From contig JAHEYW010000003.1 in NCBI GenBank assembly GCA_023251395.1, positions 14,527-46,647 of the forward strand: a stretch of 32,121 bases of DNA, in the 5' to 3' direction. The position numbers and the translations under genes are program-made. This DNA comes from Bacteroidales bacterium (lineage in GTDB: Bacteria > Bacteroidota > Bacteroidia > Bacteroidales > VadinHA17). Each line of letters opens with the position of its first letter. Positions within the stretch are counted from its first letter, which is position 1. Shown here one piece after another: positions 15,463-22,926 of the stretch. The notes under the pieces are model-generated. The model made no database searches. It saw only the letters and a list, made by a program, of their open reading frames with translations, and had not been told where the DNA came from.

Positions 15463-15771
15463 ATGCTGAAGATTTTAAGTAAGGTCATTTCATTTATTCT
15501 GTCTGTTCCTGTACATATTTACAGGTATATGATAGGTCCTTTCCTGCCAAAGGTATGCCGTCATGAGCCATCCTGCTCACAGTTTGCCCTTGATGCCCTG
15601 AGAATGCACGGCCCTCTTACAGGTCTCCGGATCGGAACCGGAAGGATTCTGAGATGCAGACCAGGAGGTACTCATGGCTTTGACCCTGTTCCAAAATTCC
15701 TGTTTCGCAGATATAAAATCATTTCATCATCATTCAGGCATTACCCCAAATGCAACAGACTTAAACAATAA
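15463..15771 (+). CDS. yidD: Membrane protein insertion efficiency factor YidD
   Basis: A 102-residue protein with the YidD core: YRYMIGPFLPKVCRHEPSCS, FALDALRMHGPLTGL, then RILRCRPGGTHGFDPVP. The cysteine pair in VCRHEPSC and RCRPGG are conserved features. YidD is a small peripheral inner-membrane protein thought to help YidC-dependent insertion. The ATG at 15463 is chosen: it gives the usual short hydrophobic start (MLKILSKVISFILS), whereas the upstream ATG at 15421 lies inside a repeat. TATCTTTA four bases before the ATG is a 7-of-8 match to the -7 box, so the message could be nearly leaderless; that is speculative. The usual neighbours (rnpA, yidC) are not here. The 25 C-terminal residues are not part of the core. 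Confidence 0.87.
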   Translation: MLKILSKVISFILSVPVHIYRYMIGPFLPKVCRHEPSCSQFALDALRMHGPLTGLRIGTGRILRCRPGGTHGFDPVPKFLFRRYKIISSSFRHYPKCNRLKQ

Positions 15772-15791
15772 GTATTTGCTATTTCAAAACT

Positions 15792-15813
15792 TCCAGACTC
15801 CCGGACCCCAGAC
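15792..15813 (+). repeat. Degenerate heptamer repeat of the CCAGAC type
   Basis: TCCAGAC, TCCCGGAC and CCCAGAC follow one another with period 7-8. It lies in the 41-base gap between the convergent yidD and LytTR genes and touches the stop of the latter. Confidence 0.4.
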
Positions 15814-16562
15814 TAAAAATTCAGCTCTTCCTTCAGATGCTTATATCCTGCCCTGCTTACCGGAAGCTTGTCGCCGGAATGAAGGACCGCAACATAATTA
15901 TCCTTTGTATAAGGTTCAAGCCGGTTAATTTCTTCAATTTTAACAATATATGACCTGTGTATCCTGACAAAGCTTTCCTTTGGCAGATTGGCATCATAAA
16001 ATTTCATGGTCTGCTGCTTTAGGGCCTTCCCGGTGGTGTGATATATCATAACATAGTCATCCTGGGCTTCAACATACTTTATCTGTTTGACAGGAATAAT
16101 ATTGATTGAGTTCCCTTTTCTGACCACGATCCTGTTTATGGGCCCCTGAGGTTCGGGAAGCTGCAGTGTTTTCCCCTCCTTTTCTTCAGATCTTGTTTTT
16201 TCCATCGAGAGTCTTGAAACAGCCTTTTTCAAAGCTTCGCCAAATCTTTCCTTATGAAATGGTTTAAGCAGGTAATCGACAGCATTAAGTTCAAAAGCAC
16301 GGATAGCATACTGGTCAAATGCCGTTGTGAAAATGATCTGTGGTTTTTCATCCAGCACTTCCAGTAGTTCGAAACCTGTTAGTTTTGGCATCTGGACATC
16401 AAGGAAGACCAGGTCCGGTTTAATTTCAGATATTGATTTAAGTCCGGAAAATCCATCCTGACACTCTCCGGCAAGTTCAATATTATCGTAATCTTTGAGA
16501 TAATGTTTTATGATCTCCCTTGCAGGAGCCTCATCTTCAATTATTAATGCTTTAATTTTCAT
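15813..16562 (-). CDS. LytTR-family response regulator
   Basis: A 249-residue two-component regulator. The receiver domain (about 1-120) has the acidic pair Glu9-Asp10, phosphoacceptor Asp55 (LVFLDVQMP), Thr80 and Lys100 (YLLKPF). The LytTR DNA-binding domain follows (about 148-246), with the phrases VRKGNSINIIPVKQIKYVEA, FVRIHRSYIV and LPVSRAGYKHLKE. Such regulators bind direct repeats as dimers. The kinase gene ends 8 bases upstream, so the pair is a unit. The ATG at 16562 gives the family's usual opening MKIKALIIEDE; a GTG at 16574 that overlaps the kinase stop is an alternative. Targets probably include the two LiaF-like genes of the same operon, by analogy. Confidence 0.93.
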   Translation of the reverse strand: MKIKALIIEDEAPAREIIKHYLKDYDNIELAGECQDGFSGLKSISEIKPDLVFLDVQMPKLTGFELLEVLDEKPQIIFTTAFDQYAIRAFELNAVDYLLKPFHKERFGEALKKAVSRLSMEKTRSEEKEGKTLQLPEPQGPINRIVVRKGNSINIIPVKQIKYVEAQDDYVMIYHTTGKALKQQTMKFYDANLPKESFVRIHRSYIVKIEEINRLEPYTKDNYVAVLHSGDKLPVSRAGYKHLKEELNF

Positions 16563-16570
16563 CAGATAAT

Positions 16571-17626
16571 TCACTTTATATTTATTGGGATAGAGATATT
16601 GACAGTGAAAATATTGTTCTCTTTTTGAGTATTTATCAGCCCTCTTTTACCGTAAACAAGCTCTATTCTCCTTGCCACATTAATCAATCCCGTACCGGTA
16701 CCTTTATTTGGTATTGATTCGGGGTCAAAATTGTTACTGACTGAAATATTGAGATATCCGTTCAGTATTTCAGCATTGGTGATAATCTTTACCGTTTCAA
16801 GACTTTCATATACCCCATGTTTTATTGCATTTTCGTAGATCGGCTGAAGCAACATAACGGGCAGCATCACGTCATAACAATCATCCCGGATCGTAGCTTC
16901 GGAGACCAGTTTATTTCCGAACCTGACCTTTTCAATATCAAGATAGAGCCCGAGGTTCTCAAGCTCGCTTCTTAGGGTAACCGGTTGTTCGTCTTTACGT
17001 GAGAGTGCATAACGGAGAAATTCTGACAATTTTATAACCATTATCCTTGCCTTATCAGGGTCAGTTATTGTAAGAGAACTGATCGAATTCAGACTGTTGA
17101 AAAGAAAATGAGGATTTATCTGGGATCTCAGCATTTTAAGTTCAGTTTCTTTAACAACTGTTTCCAGTTTTGATTCTCTGGCTTTTTTTTCTGCAAGATC
17201 ATTAAGGCTGATAAAAAGGTAGTATGAAAGTATTGCCATGCCGAAAATAAATACACCGGTACCTATTCTGTAGGGCAATGTTGCATCCCAGTATAAAGGG
17301 AATGACTGGTCTTTCGGAAACAGGTTCGATGTCAGGTAGTAGGTGAGAAGGACCCATAAGGTAATGGAAATAGCAGCTGTAACAAGAAGGTTAAAGATCT
17401 GAACGGCGGGATTTGTTCCGGTGCGGTTAAAGTATCTGAAAGGATACCATAGCATAAGGGCAATCCCCGAATAAATGCAGACAGAAATGATTCCTTCAGG
17501 AATTGTTATAAAAGTGTAACTGCCGTAAGCATAGTAATAAATGAGTGACTGGCCCAGACCCAGCAGGATCCAGACCAGCCACCATAGAAATAGACTTGAT
17601 CCTTTTTCAAGAATCGGATGTTTCAT
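16571..17626 (-). CDS. LytS/YehU-type sensor histidine kinase
   Basis: A 351-residue membrane kinase with four hydrophobic segments (about 12-32, 44-64, 77-99 and 121-140) and a short linker to the His_kinase domain (PF06580): LRSQINPHFLFNSLNS with phospho-His173, and an ATPase part with the N-box LLQPIYENAIKHGV (about 257-270) and GTGTGLINVARRIE. No periplasmic sensor domain is large enough to bind a ligand, so sensing is probably by the membrane helices or by the LiaF-like partners. Its ATG overlaps the preceding stop by one base (TAATG), and the LytTR gene follows. Together with the two LiaF-like genes it looks like a cell-envelope stress module. Confidence 0.92.
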   Translation of the reverse strand: MKHPILEKGSSLFLWWLVWILLGLGQSLIYYYAYGSYTFITIPEGIISVCIYSGIALMLWYPFRYFNRTGTNPAVQIFNLLVTAAISITLWVLLTYYLTSNLFPKDQSFPLYWDATLPYRIGTGVFIFGMAILSYYLFISLNDLAEKKARESKLETVVKETELKMLRSQINPHFLFNSLNSISSLTITDPDKARIMVIKLSEFLRYALSRKDEQPVTLRSELENLGLYLDIEKVRFGNKLVSEATIRDDCYDVMLPVMLLQPIYENAIKHGVYESLETVKIITNAEILNGYLNISVSNNFDPESIPNKGTGTGLINVARRIELVYGKRGLINTQKENNIFTVNISIPINIK

Positions 17627-18390
17627 TATTTATAGCTTTTTATTTCACCGCCACCAAATACAACGGCTCCTTTTATCACCAGCTGTTTTGTCGTGTCAAC
17701 CGGTCTGCCCGGATTGATTTTTCTTGAATCGCTGAATCCACCTAATACAGGAACTACTTCAACAGTAACGTACCAGTCGTCAGGTACAATTAATGTAACA
17801 CCACCGAACACACATGCCAGTTCAATTTCAGATCTCCCGGGTGCAAGCTTAGCCTGTGTCAGATCTATTTCGCTTCCCCCGAAAATTGAGGTTGCTTTTC
17901 CTCCTCTGAAGTTCTGGGAAACGATCTGCCTCTCACCGCCGCTGAATACATGTACATAATCGATATAATCATCCCCAACAACCGGGGCGTTTGATTCAGG
18001 ATTCCACCCTCGTCTCCTTGAGAAGATAAATATTATACCCACTATAATGAAAATTGACGGCCAGAACAGGTTATAAAGGTGAAAGGTCTCCCTGAAGATC
18101 TGAGGTATAAGAAAGAATGCACCAACGGCCATTACGACAATACCCGATGTTTTTCCACCGGATGAACCAACAGTAATTATTAGTCCGATCGTCACCAGAA
18201 GCATTGGCCAGCTGAATATGATATTATCGAGATAGGAAGGCAGAAAATCGGTGTTTCTGATAACCAGGAAAAGTCCAACAATGACGAGAATAACGCCTAT
18301 GATCGCCCTGTTGCCGGAGAGATGATGATGTTGATGATACTCTCTCCTCCAATCATGCTGATCACCCCTGTAGTTTTCATTTGTTTCCAT
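17626..18390 (-). CDS. LiaF-like membrane protein with C-terminal beta domain
   Basis: A 254-residue protein. A His-rich cytosolic start (EYHQHHHLSG, about residues 16-25) is followed by four hydrophobic helices (about 27-45, 55-75, 78-98 and 104-123) of the LiaF/DUF5668 type, each pair starting with a short motif. The C-terminal half (about 140-254) is a beta domain with FSGGERQIVSQNFRGGK, FGGSEIDLTQAKL and VFGGVTLIVPDDW repeats, the LiaF C-terminal pattern, which in Firmicutes inhibits a LiaRS-type kinase. The next gene is a kinase, reached by a one-base overlap, so this may be its inhibitor. That role is inferred. Confidence 0.82.
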   Translation of the reverse strand: METNENYRGDQHDWRREYHQHHHLSGNRAIIGVILVIVGLFLVIRNTDFLPSYLDNIIFSWPMLLVTIGLIITVGSSGGKTSGIVVMAVGAFFLIPQIFRETFHLYNLFWPSIFIIVGIIFIFSRRRGWNPESNAPVVGDDYIDYVHVFSGGERQIVSQNFRGGKATSIFGGSEIDLTQAKLAPGRSEIELACVFGGVTLIVPDDWYVTVEVVPVLGGFSDSRKINPGRPVDTTKQLVIKGAVVFGGGEIKSYK

Positions 18391-18414
18391 AGTTGTAAAT
18401 TTATTTGTTTCAAT

Positions 18415-18840
18415 TTAATTAATATACTTTTTTCTGCAGAACAGCGAGGAGATAATGTAAGATAATCCAATCAGGATAATTACTCCGGGCCAATAGATAG
18501 TTTTAATAAACGGAGGGATAATGTAATAGACTTCATCGATGAAGAACCATGATCCTGCAGCAATCATTAATATACCGCCGGTAAAATGTCTGTTGACCAG
18601 TAGAATGACTCCGACAAAGATCATTGCAGTCTGCCAGGTAAAATAGCGTGAAATGCTCCCAAGATTAAGCATATCGTTTGTTGCAACCAGTAATGCCAGC
18701 CCCAGAATAATCAGAAAAAGACCGATACTTACCATTGGATGATGATGATGCCTTCCAAAATTCCCGTATTTTTCTCTCATTTCTCTTTTTCGGGTTCTTC
18801 TTTCATTTCTTTTTGCCCAGTATTCTTCTGCGTCTTTCAT
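18415..18840 (-). CDS. Small LiaF-type (DUF5668-like) membrane protein
   Basis: A 141-residue protein with a charged start (MKDAEEYWAKRNERRTRKRE), a His run GRHHHHPM, and four hydrophobic segments that resemble the membrane half of the neighbouring LiaF-like protein: ILGLALLVATNDML, FVGVILLVNRHFTGGIL and WPGVIILIGLSYIISSLF. It lacks the C-terminal beta domain. It lies 24 bases before the next gene and is the first gene of the operon. The frame is open to 18900, but a full TAnnTTTG box at 18866-18873 places transcription start downstream of that point, so the ATG at 18840 is used. It may act with the larger LiaF-like protein. Confidence 0.72.
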   Translation of the reverse strand: MKDAEEYWAKRNERRTRKREMREKYGNFGRHHHHPMVSIGLFLIILGLALLVATNDMLNLGSISRYFTWQTAMIFVGVILLVNRHFTGGILMIAAGSWFFIDEVYYIIPPFIKTIYWPGVIILIGLSYIISSLFCRKKYIN

Positions 18841-18865
18841 TTCTTTGTAATTTTGATACCTGATG

Positions 18866-18873
18866 CAAATGTA
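18866..18873 (-). promoter_or_regulatory. Promoter of the LiaF-like/LytTR operon
   Basis: The minus strand reads TACATTTG, a full match to TAnnTTTG, with TTG 24 bases upstream (18900-18898). Transcription would start near 18859, between the two possible ATG codons (18900 and 18840), and so decides for the second. Confidence 0.5.
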
Positions 18874-18996
18874 TTTATCAGGGTTACTTTTGGACATCAA
18901 TATTCGGCAAACAGCTGTTTTATGTCGGTAAACAGTCTTTTTGCAGCTAGTTTGTTACTTTTTTGTTGATAATTTTTTTAATTAGCGAAGGATTTA

Positions 18997-19004
18997 TATT
19001 TTTG
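18997..19004 (+). promoter_or_regulatory. Probable -7 box of the DUF177-rpmF-plsX-fabH operon
   Basis: TATTTTTG matches TAnnTTTG and lies 19 bases before the ATG at 19024. It faces away from the promoter at 18866-18873; the region between is AT-rich. No -33 TTG is at the usual distance. Confidence 0.45.
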
Positions 19005-19023
19005 CAGACCAAAATTTAAAGAG

Positions 19024-19542
19024 ATGTCCGGGTTGTTTACGATACCGCTCAGCGGATTAAAAGAAGGACAGCACCTTTATGATTTTGAGATAGGGGACGA
19101 TTTTTTTGAGGAGTTTGAGGAATCAGAAATTAAAGAGGGTAATCTTTCAGCAAGTATAGTTCTGGATAAACGATCTTCTCATTTTGACCTTATTTTTAAA
19201 ATCAACGGAAGGGTAAAGGTCAGCTGTGACCGATGCCTGGGAATGTTCTTTCAGCCTGTAGAAAGTGAAAACAAACTACTGGTTAAGTTCGGAAAGGAAT
19301 GGGATGATTCGGATCCCGATCTGATTACAATACCTGCCGATGAGAATGAGCTCGATGTAAAGCAGTATTTATACGAATTTATTCAGCTGGCACTTCCGAT
19401 ACAGAAAGTGCATCGGGGGGGTAGTAAGGAGAATGAATGTGACTCTGAAATGATCAAAAAGCTCAGGGAACATATAGTAGGTGAAGAAAAGGAAAGTGAT
19501 CCCAGATGGGATGAACTTAAGAAACTGATTAATAATAATTAA
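19024..19542 (+). CDS. DUF177 (YceD-like) protein
   Basis: A 172-residue protein of the family found directly upstream of rpmF in most bacteria. The signature VSCDRCLGMFFQPV with Cys68 and Cys71 is present, as are the central beta-rich region and an acidic C-terminal part (about 95-172). In other bacteria YceD-like proteins have been linked to 23S rRNA processing or to plsX/fabH-linked lipid synthesis, but the biochemical role is not settled. It starts the operon, 15 bases before rpmF. ATG and length agree with the family. Confidence 0.88.
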   Translation: MSGLFTIPLSGLKEGQHLYDFEIGDDFFEEFEESEIKEGNLSASIVLDKRSSHFDLIFKINGRVKVSCDRCLGMFFQPVESENKLLVKFGKEWDDSDPDLITIPADENELDVKQYLYEFIQLALPIQKVHRGGSKENECDSEMIKKLREHIVGEEKESDPRWDELKKLINNN

Positions 19543-19557
19543 TTAAATAATTTTGAA

Positions 19558-19743
19558 ATGGCACATCCGAAACATAAACATTCGAAGACCAGAAGAGACA
19601 AACGCAGAACACATTATAAGGCAACAGCACCTACAGTAGGTACCTGCTCAAACTGCAACTCCCCGGTACAGTATCACAGAGTTTGCCCGGAGTGTGGTTA
19701 TTACAGGGGGAAACTTGCAGTAGAGAAAAAAGTTTCTGCATAA
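19558..19743 (+). CDS. rpmF: 50S ribosomal protein L32
   Basis: A 61-residue zinc-ribbon ribosomal protein. The basic start (MAHPKHKHSKTRRDKRRTHY) and the four zinc cysteines Cys30, Cys33, Cys43 and Cys46 (CSNC and CPEC) are all present, so this is a zinc-containing copy, not a zinc-independent paralogue. It lies between the DUF177 and plsX genes, the usual order, 21 bases before plsX. Identity is certain. Confidence 0.98.
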   Translation: MAHPKHKHSKTRRDKRRTHYKATAPTVGTCSNCNSPVQYHRVCPECGYYRGKLAVEKKVSA

Positions 19744-19764
19744 GTTCTGCATAACTGAAATACT

Positions 19765-20703
19765 ATGAAAATCGGTGTTGATATCATGGGAGGTGATTTT
19801 GCACCCGATGCTGTTATTGAGGGTGCTTTTGATTGCCTCAGCCATTTATCAATAGATGAAAAACTGGTTCTCATTGGCGATGCTGACAGGATTCATTCAA
19901 AACTGAATGAGTTATCAATAGAGCCATCTTCTTTTGAAATAGTTCCTACCACCCAGGTAATAGAAATGGGTGATCATCCTGCAAAATCTTTTTCTCAGAA
20001 GAAGAATTCGAGCATCGCTGTAGGGTTCGGGATGCTTAAAAGCAGCCTGATAGATGGTTTTTGCAGCGCTGGCAATACAGGAGCTATGCTTGTGGGTGCC
20101 AGCTATACGGTCAATGCAATTCCCGGGGTTCTCAGACCTGCCCTGGTGACTATTATCCCTTGCATAACAGGGAGAAATTCTGTAATACTTGATGTCGGAC
20201 TGAACCCCGATTGCAAACCTGAAGTACTGCTGCAGTACGGACTCTTAGGTTCCCTTTATGCCAAGTATGTGTTTGGTATAGACCACCCTACTGTCGGACT
20301 TCTTAATATCGGGGAAGAGGAATCAAAAGGGACTCCTGCAGTAAAAGCAGCATATGAAATGATGAAAGAGGATCCTTCAATAAATTTTGTCGGAAATATT
20401 GAAGGAAATTCACTTTTTCTGGAATCAATGTCTGATGTGATAGTATGCGACGGATTTGTCGGGAATGTTGTTCTGAAAGAGGCGGAAGCATTTCATTCAT
20501 TATACAAAGCCCGGAATCTTAAAGATGAGTTTTTCGATAACCTGGATTTTGAAACAATCGGAGGAACTCCTATAGTTGGGGTTAATGCCAATGTTGTTAT
20601 CGGCCATGGAATTTCAAAAAGAAAAGCCATCATGAACATGATTCTTCAAACCAGAGATGTTGTAAAGGCAGACCTGGCTCAGAAAATTAAAGAAGCAATT
20701 TAA
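19765..20703 (+). CDS. plsX: Phosphate acyltransferase PlsX
   Basis: A 312-residue enzyme converting acyl-ACP and phosphate to acyl-phosphate, the first step of phospholipid synthesis in the PlsX/PlsY route. The family start [20 protein letters not shown] is exact, and the regions [40 protein letters not shown] and [15 protein letters not shown] are recognisable. Length is slightly short of the usual 320-340 but nothing is missing at the core. It stands two bases before fabH, so the two are co-translated. Confidence 0.97.
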   Translation: MKIGVDIMGGDFAPDAVIEGAFDCLSHLSIDEKLVLIGDADRIHSKLNELSIEPSSFEIVPTTQVIEMGDHPAKSFSQKKNSSIAVGFGMLKSSLIDGFCSAGNTGAMLVGASYTVNAIPGVLRPALVTIIPCITGRNSVILDVGLNPDCKPEVLLQYGLLGSLYAKYVFGIDHPTVGLLNIGEEESKGTPAVKAAYEMMKEDPSINFVGNIEGNSLFLESMSDVIVCDGFVGNVVLKEAEAFHSLYKARNLKDEFFDNLDFETIGGTPIVGVNANVVIGHGISKRKAIMNMILQTRDVVKADLAQKIKEAI

Positions 20704-20705
20704 TA

Positions 20706-21704
20706 ATGGGAAAAATACGGGCAGCAATCACCGGCATTAATGCATGGGTGCCTGAATACAGACTCGACAACCACGAAATATCAAAATTGGTTGACACCTC
20801 TGATGAATGGATCATGCAGAGGGTCGGAATCAAGGAAAGACGAATACTCAAAGGAGAAGGGCTGGGCACCTCAGATATGGGGGAAAAGGCGGTAAAAGGC
20901 CTTCTCGAAAAAACCGGGACATCTCCGGATGAAATAAGCCTTCTTATATGTGCAACTGTCACCCCTGACATGTTCTTTCCTGCAACAGCAAATATAATCT
21001 GTGATAAGGTCGGAATTAAAAATGCCTTCAGCTTTGACCTTGGTGCGGCCTGTTCCGGCTTTCTTTTTGCACTTCAGACGGCTTCCGCATATATCGAAAC
21101 AGGAAAACATAAGAAAGTGATTGTTGTTGGAGCGGATAAAATGTCATCTATTGTCGATTATTCCGACAGGACGACCTGTCCGCTATTTGGCGATGCTGCA
21201 GGTGCCGTATTGCTTGAACCTACTGAGGAGGAATTTGGAATAATGGATTCAATCCTTAAAACAGACGGATCAGGCAGGAAATTTCTTCACATAAAAGCCG
21301 GAGGTTCAGCCAGACCTGCATCGCACGAAACTGTTGATGCAAAAGAACATTTTATCTACCAGGAAGGACAGAGCGTTTTTAAATTTGCAGTCTCCAATAT
21401 GGCTGATGTTGCTGCCGAGATAATGGAGAAAAACAACCTGAAATCTGAAGATATCGCATGGCTCGTTCCGCATCAGGCTAACCTTAGAATTATAGATGCT
21501 ACCGGGAGACGAATGGGCCTTGCTCCTGAAAAAGTCATGATCAATATAGAGAATTACGGTAATACCACAGCTGCAACTATTCCGCTATGTTTATGGGAGT
21601 ACGAGAAAAGACTCAGAAAAGGAGATATTCTCATTCTTGCAGCATTCGGTGGTGGATTTACCTGGGGCTCTATCTATCTTAAGTGGGCTTACGATTTAAA
21701 GTAG
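20706..21704 (+). CDS. fabH: 3-oxoacyl-ACP synthase III (FabH)
   Basis: A 332-residue thiolase-fold enzyme that condenses an acyl-CoA with malonyl-ACP to begin fatty-acid synthesis. The triad is visible: Cys116 ([12 protein letters not shown]), His256 (VPHQAN) and Asn286 (ENYGNT). The adjacent FGGGFTWGS loop near the C-terminus is typical. It closes the DUF177-rpmF-plsX-fabH operon. A hairpin of six G-C pairs begins 14 bases after its stop and probably marks the transcript end. The bactofilin gene, 214 bases on, has its own promoter-like box. Confidence 0.97.
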   Translation: MGKIRAAITGINAWVPEYRLDNHEISKLVDTSDEWIMQRVGIKERRILKGEGLGTSDMGEKAVKGLLEKTGTSPDEISLLICATVTPDMFFPATANIICDKVGIKNAFSFDLGAACSGFLFALQTASAYIETGKHKKVIVVGADKMSSIVDYSDRTTCPLFGDAAGAVLLEPTEEEFGIMDSILKTDGSGRKFLHIKAGGSARPASHETVDAKEHFIYQEGQSVFKFAVSNMADVAAEIMEKNNLKSEDIAWLVPHQANLRIIDATGRRMGLAPEKVMINIENYGNTTAATIPLCLWEYEKRLRKGDILILAAFGGGFTWGSIYLKWAYDLK

Positions 21705-21718
21705 ACGACCCCCCTGTG

Positions 21719-21736
21719 TCCCCCCTAAAGGGGGGA
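21719..21736 (+). terminator. GC hairpin after fabH
   Basis: TCCCCCC-TAAA-GGGGGGA is a perfect 7-bp stem starting 15 bases behind the fabH stop. No T-run follows, so termination would be imperfect; it is also a member of the dispersed palindrome family. Confidence 0.45.
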
Positions 21737-21782
21737 TAATTCACTTATGGTTAGGAAGATCCTCACAAACGGAGAGGTTTTC

Positions 21783-21817
21783 TCTCCCCCATTTGGGGGA
21801 GATCCTGCGCAGCAGGA
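21783..21817. repeat. Double-hairpin palindromic repeat
   Basis: Two perfect hairpins side by side: TCTCCCCC-ATTT-GGGGGAGA (21783-21802) and TCCTGC-GCA-GCAGGA (21803-21817). The flanking CTCTCC and GGAGAG can also pair with each other, giving an alternative fold. This is the fullest copy of the element also seen at 7327-7359. Confidence 0.65.
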
Positions 21818-21873
21818 GAGGGGGTTTCACTTTATAATTCTTTCCCCGCCTTCTCTTTGTATCTAATAGTTTT

Positions 21874-21881
21874 TATATTTG
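21874..21881 (+). promoter_or_regulatory. Probable -7 box before the bactofilin/ATP synthase run
   Basis: TATATTTG, a full match to TAnnTTTG, 38 bases before the ATG of the bactofilin gene. A TTTG at 21856-21859 is 14 bases ahead, shorter than the usual spacing. The whole ATP synthase run may depend on it, as gaps downstream are short. Confidence 0.45.
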
Positions 21882-21918
21882 TGTTCTGTTAATTTTGTTT
21901 TCATAAACTTCCAGCATT

Positions 21919-22329
21919 ATGGCAAAGACTAATGAACCCGACAACACTACAATAAACCTCATCAGTAATGGAACTGATATAACTGGCGATATTAAATCAA
22001 CCGGTGATATCCGTATTGACGGAACTCTCAAAGGAAACCTCAGTACCAGGGGAAAAGTGGTAATTGGACCGACTGGTAAGGTCAACGGTGAAATTACCTG
22101 TAAAAATTCAGAAGTTTCGGGTTCAATTGAAGGTAAAATAGCCGTCAGCCAGCTTCTTAATCTGAAAGCTTCTTCACGTATACTTGGCGACATAAGCACT
22201 TCAAAACTTGCAATTGAACCAGGAGCAAGGTTTTCCGGCAATTGTAAAATGAGCGATATTGAAGAAAATGGAGGAACAGCCTCAAAAGAAAGACAACCGG
22301 AAAGACCAGGCGAAAAAAACGGGAGATAA
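21919..22329 (+). CDS. Bactofilin-family cytoskeletal protein
   Basis: A 136-residue protein with the bactofilin beta-helix: repeats around ISNGTDITGDIKSTGDIRID, GTLKGNLSTRGKVVIGPTG, VNGEITCKNSEVSGSIEGKI and ISTSKLAIEPGARFSGNCKM, flanked by short polar ends. Bactofilins polymerise into filaments used in shape, stalk or wall-enzyme positioning. The last 20 codons are overlapped in another frame by the next gene's start (22268), an arrangement that couples their translation. Its position just before the ATP synthase genes is not a known functional link. Confidence 0.9.
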   Translation: MAKTNEPDNTTINLISNGTDITGDIKSTGDIRIDGTLKGNLSTRGKVVIGPTGKVNGEITCKNSEVSGSIEGKIAVSQLLNLKASSRILGDISTSKLAIEPGARFSGNCKMSDIEENGGTASKERQPERPGEKNGR

Positions 22330-22519
22330 CCCCGTTAATGCCTATGCAAAATATACCGGACTCGGGATCCAGATGATCGCGATAATTTTGTTATCAGTAT
22401 GGGGCGGTATAAAGCTGGATGAACTCCTTTCATTTAAAACTCCGGTATTTACAATTATCTTTTCTCTCCTTGGCGTATTTGCGGCCATTTATACAGCAGT
22501 CAAAGATTTCATAAAGTAA
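22268..22519 (+). CDS. AtpZ/AtpI-family ATP synthase accessory protein
   Basis: An 83-residue protein with a polar Lys/Gln-rich start and two hydrophobic helices (about 31-47 and 57-77) around the phrase GIQMIAIILLSVWGGIKLDE, which is the signature of the AtpZ/F0F1-associated small membrane family (PF09527). These are placed before atpB in many bacteria and may aid c-ring assembly or Mg2+/Ca2+ traffic. The ATG at 22268 overlaps the bactofilin gene by 62 bases in a different frame; a TTG at 22259 would extend it by three residues. No start lies after the bactofilin stop, so the overlap is real if the gene is. Confidence 0.8.
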   Translation: MEEQPQKKDNRKDQAKKTGDNPVNAYAKYTGLGIQMIAIILLSVWGGIKLDELLSFKTPVFTIIFSLLGVFAAIYTAVKDFIK

Positions 22520-22527
22520 AAGGATTG

Positions 22528-22914
22528 GTGAAACAAATATTCAGATCTTCACTCTGTTTGATCATTATTTCAGTTGTGATAATAGCAGCTTATCTGTTTC
22601 TTGGTAACTGGATAAAAGAGTGGATATCATTTTTCAATATTGTTTTTCTTACACTGGCCTTTTGCATTGTCAACATCACTTTCATTGCAATTTTTTATAT
22701 CGGACAGAAGAAGCATTCCCATATTCAGACTTCTTATACACTTGCAGGCATAACGGCTAAATTCCTGATTGAACTGTTCATAGCTCTTGCATGGTTTTTA
22801 ATTGGTAAAAAAACTTCAATTCCCTCCGTAATATTGTTTTTTATACTATATTTATCGTTCACATTGTTTTCTATATCTATGATATTGAAAACGTTGAGAA
22901 ATAAATCTTTATAA
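22528..22914 (+). CDS. AtpI-like four-helix membrane protein
   Basis: A 129-residue hydrophobic protein with four predicted helices (about 9-26, 32-56, 73-93 and 98-121) and no other motif. Position between the AtpZ-like gene and atpB and the four-helix plan match AtpI-type proteins (ATP synthase I chain), but the sequence is too diverged for certainty. There is no ATG: GTG at 22528 is preceded by AAAAGGA, a fair Shine-Dalgarno, and is the best start; TTG at 22525 is possible. It lies 8 bases after the AtpZ-like stop. The function in assembly is inferred from position. Confidence 0.6.
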   Translation: MKQIFRSSLCLIIISVVIIAAYLFLGNWIKEWISFFNIVFLTLAFCIVNITFIAIFYIGQKKHSHIQTSYTLAGITAKFLIELFIALAWFLIGKKTSIPSVILFFILYLSFTLFSISMILKTLRNKSL

Positions 22915-22926
22915 TTTTCACCAGGG

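Noticed and set aside
16563-16574. GTG start for the LytTR regulator overlapping the kinase stop
   Set aside because: Possible, but the ATG at 16562 gives the typical receiver opening and needs no extra residues.
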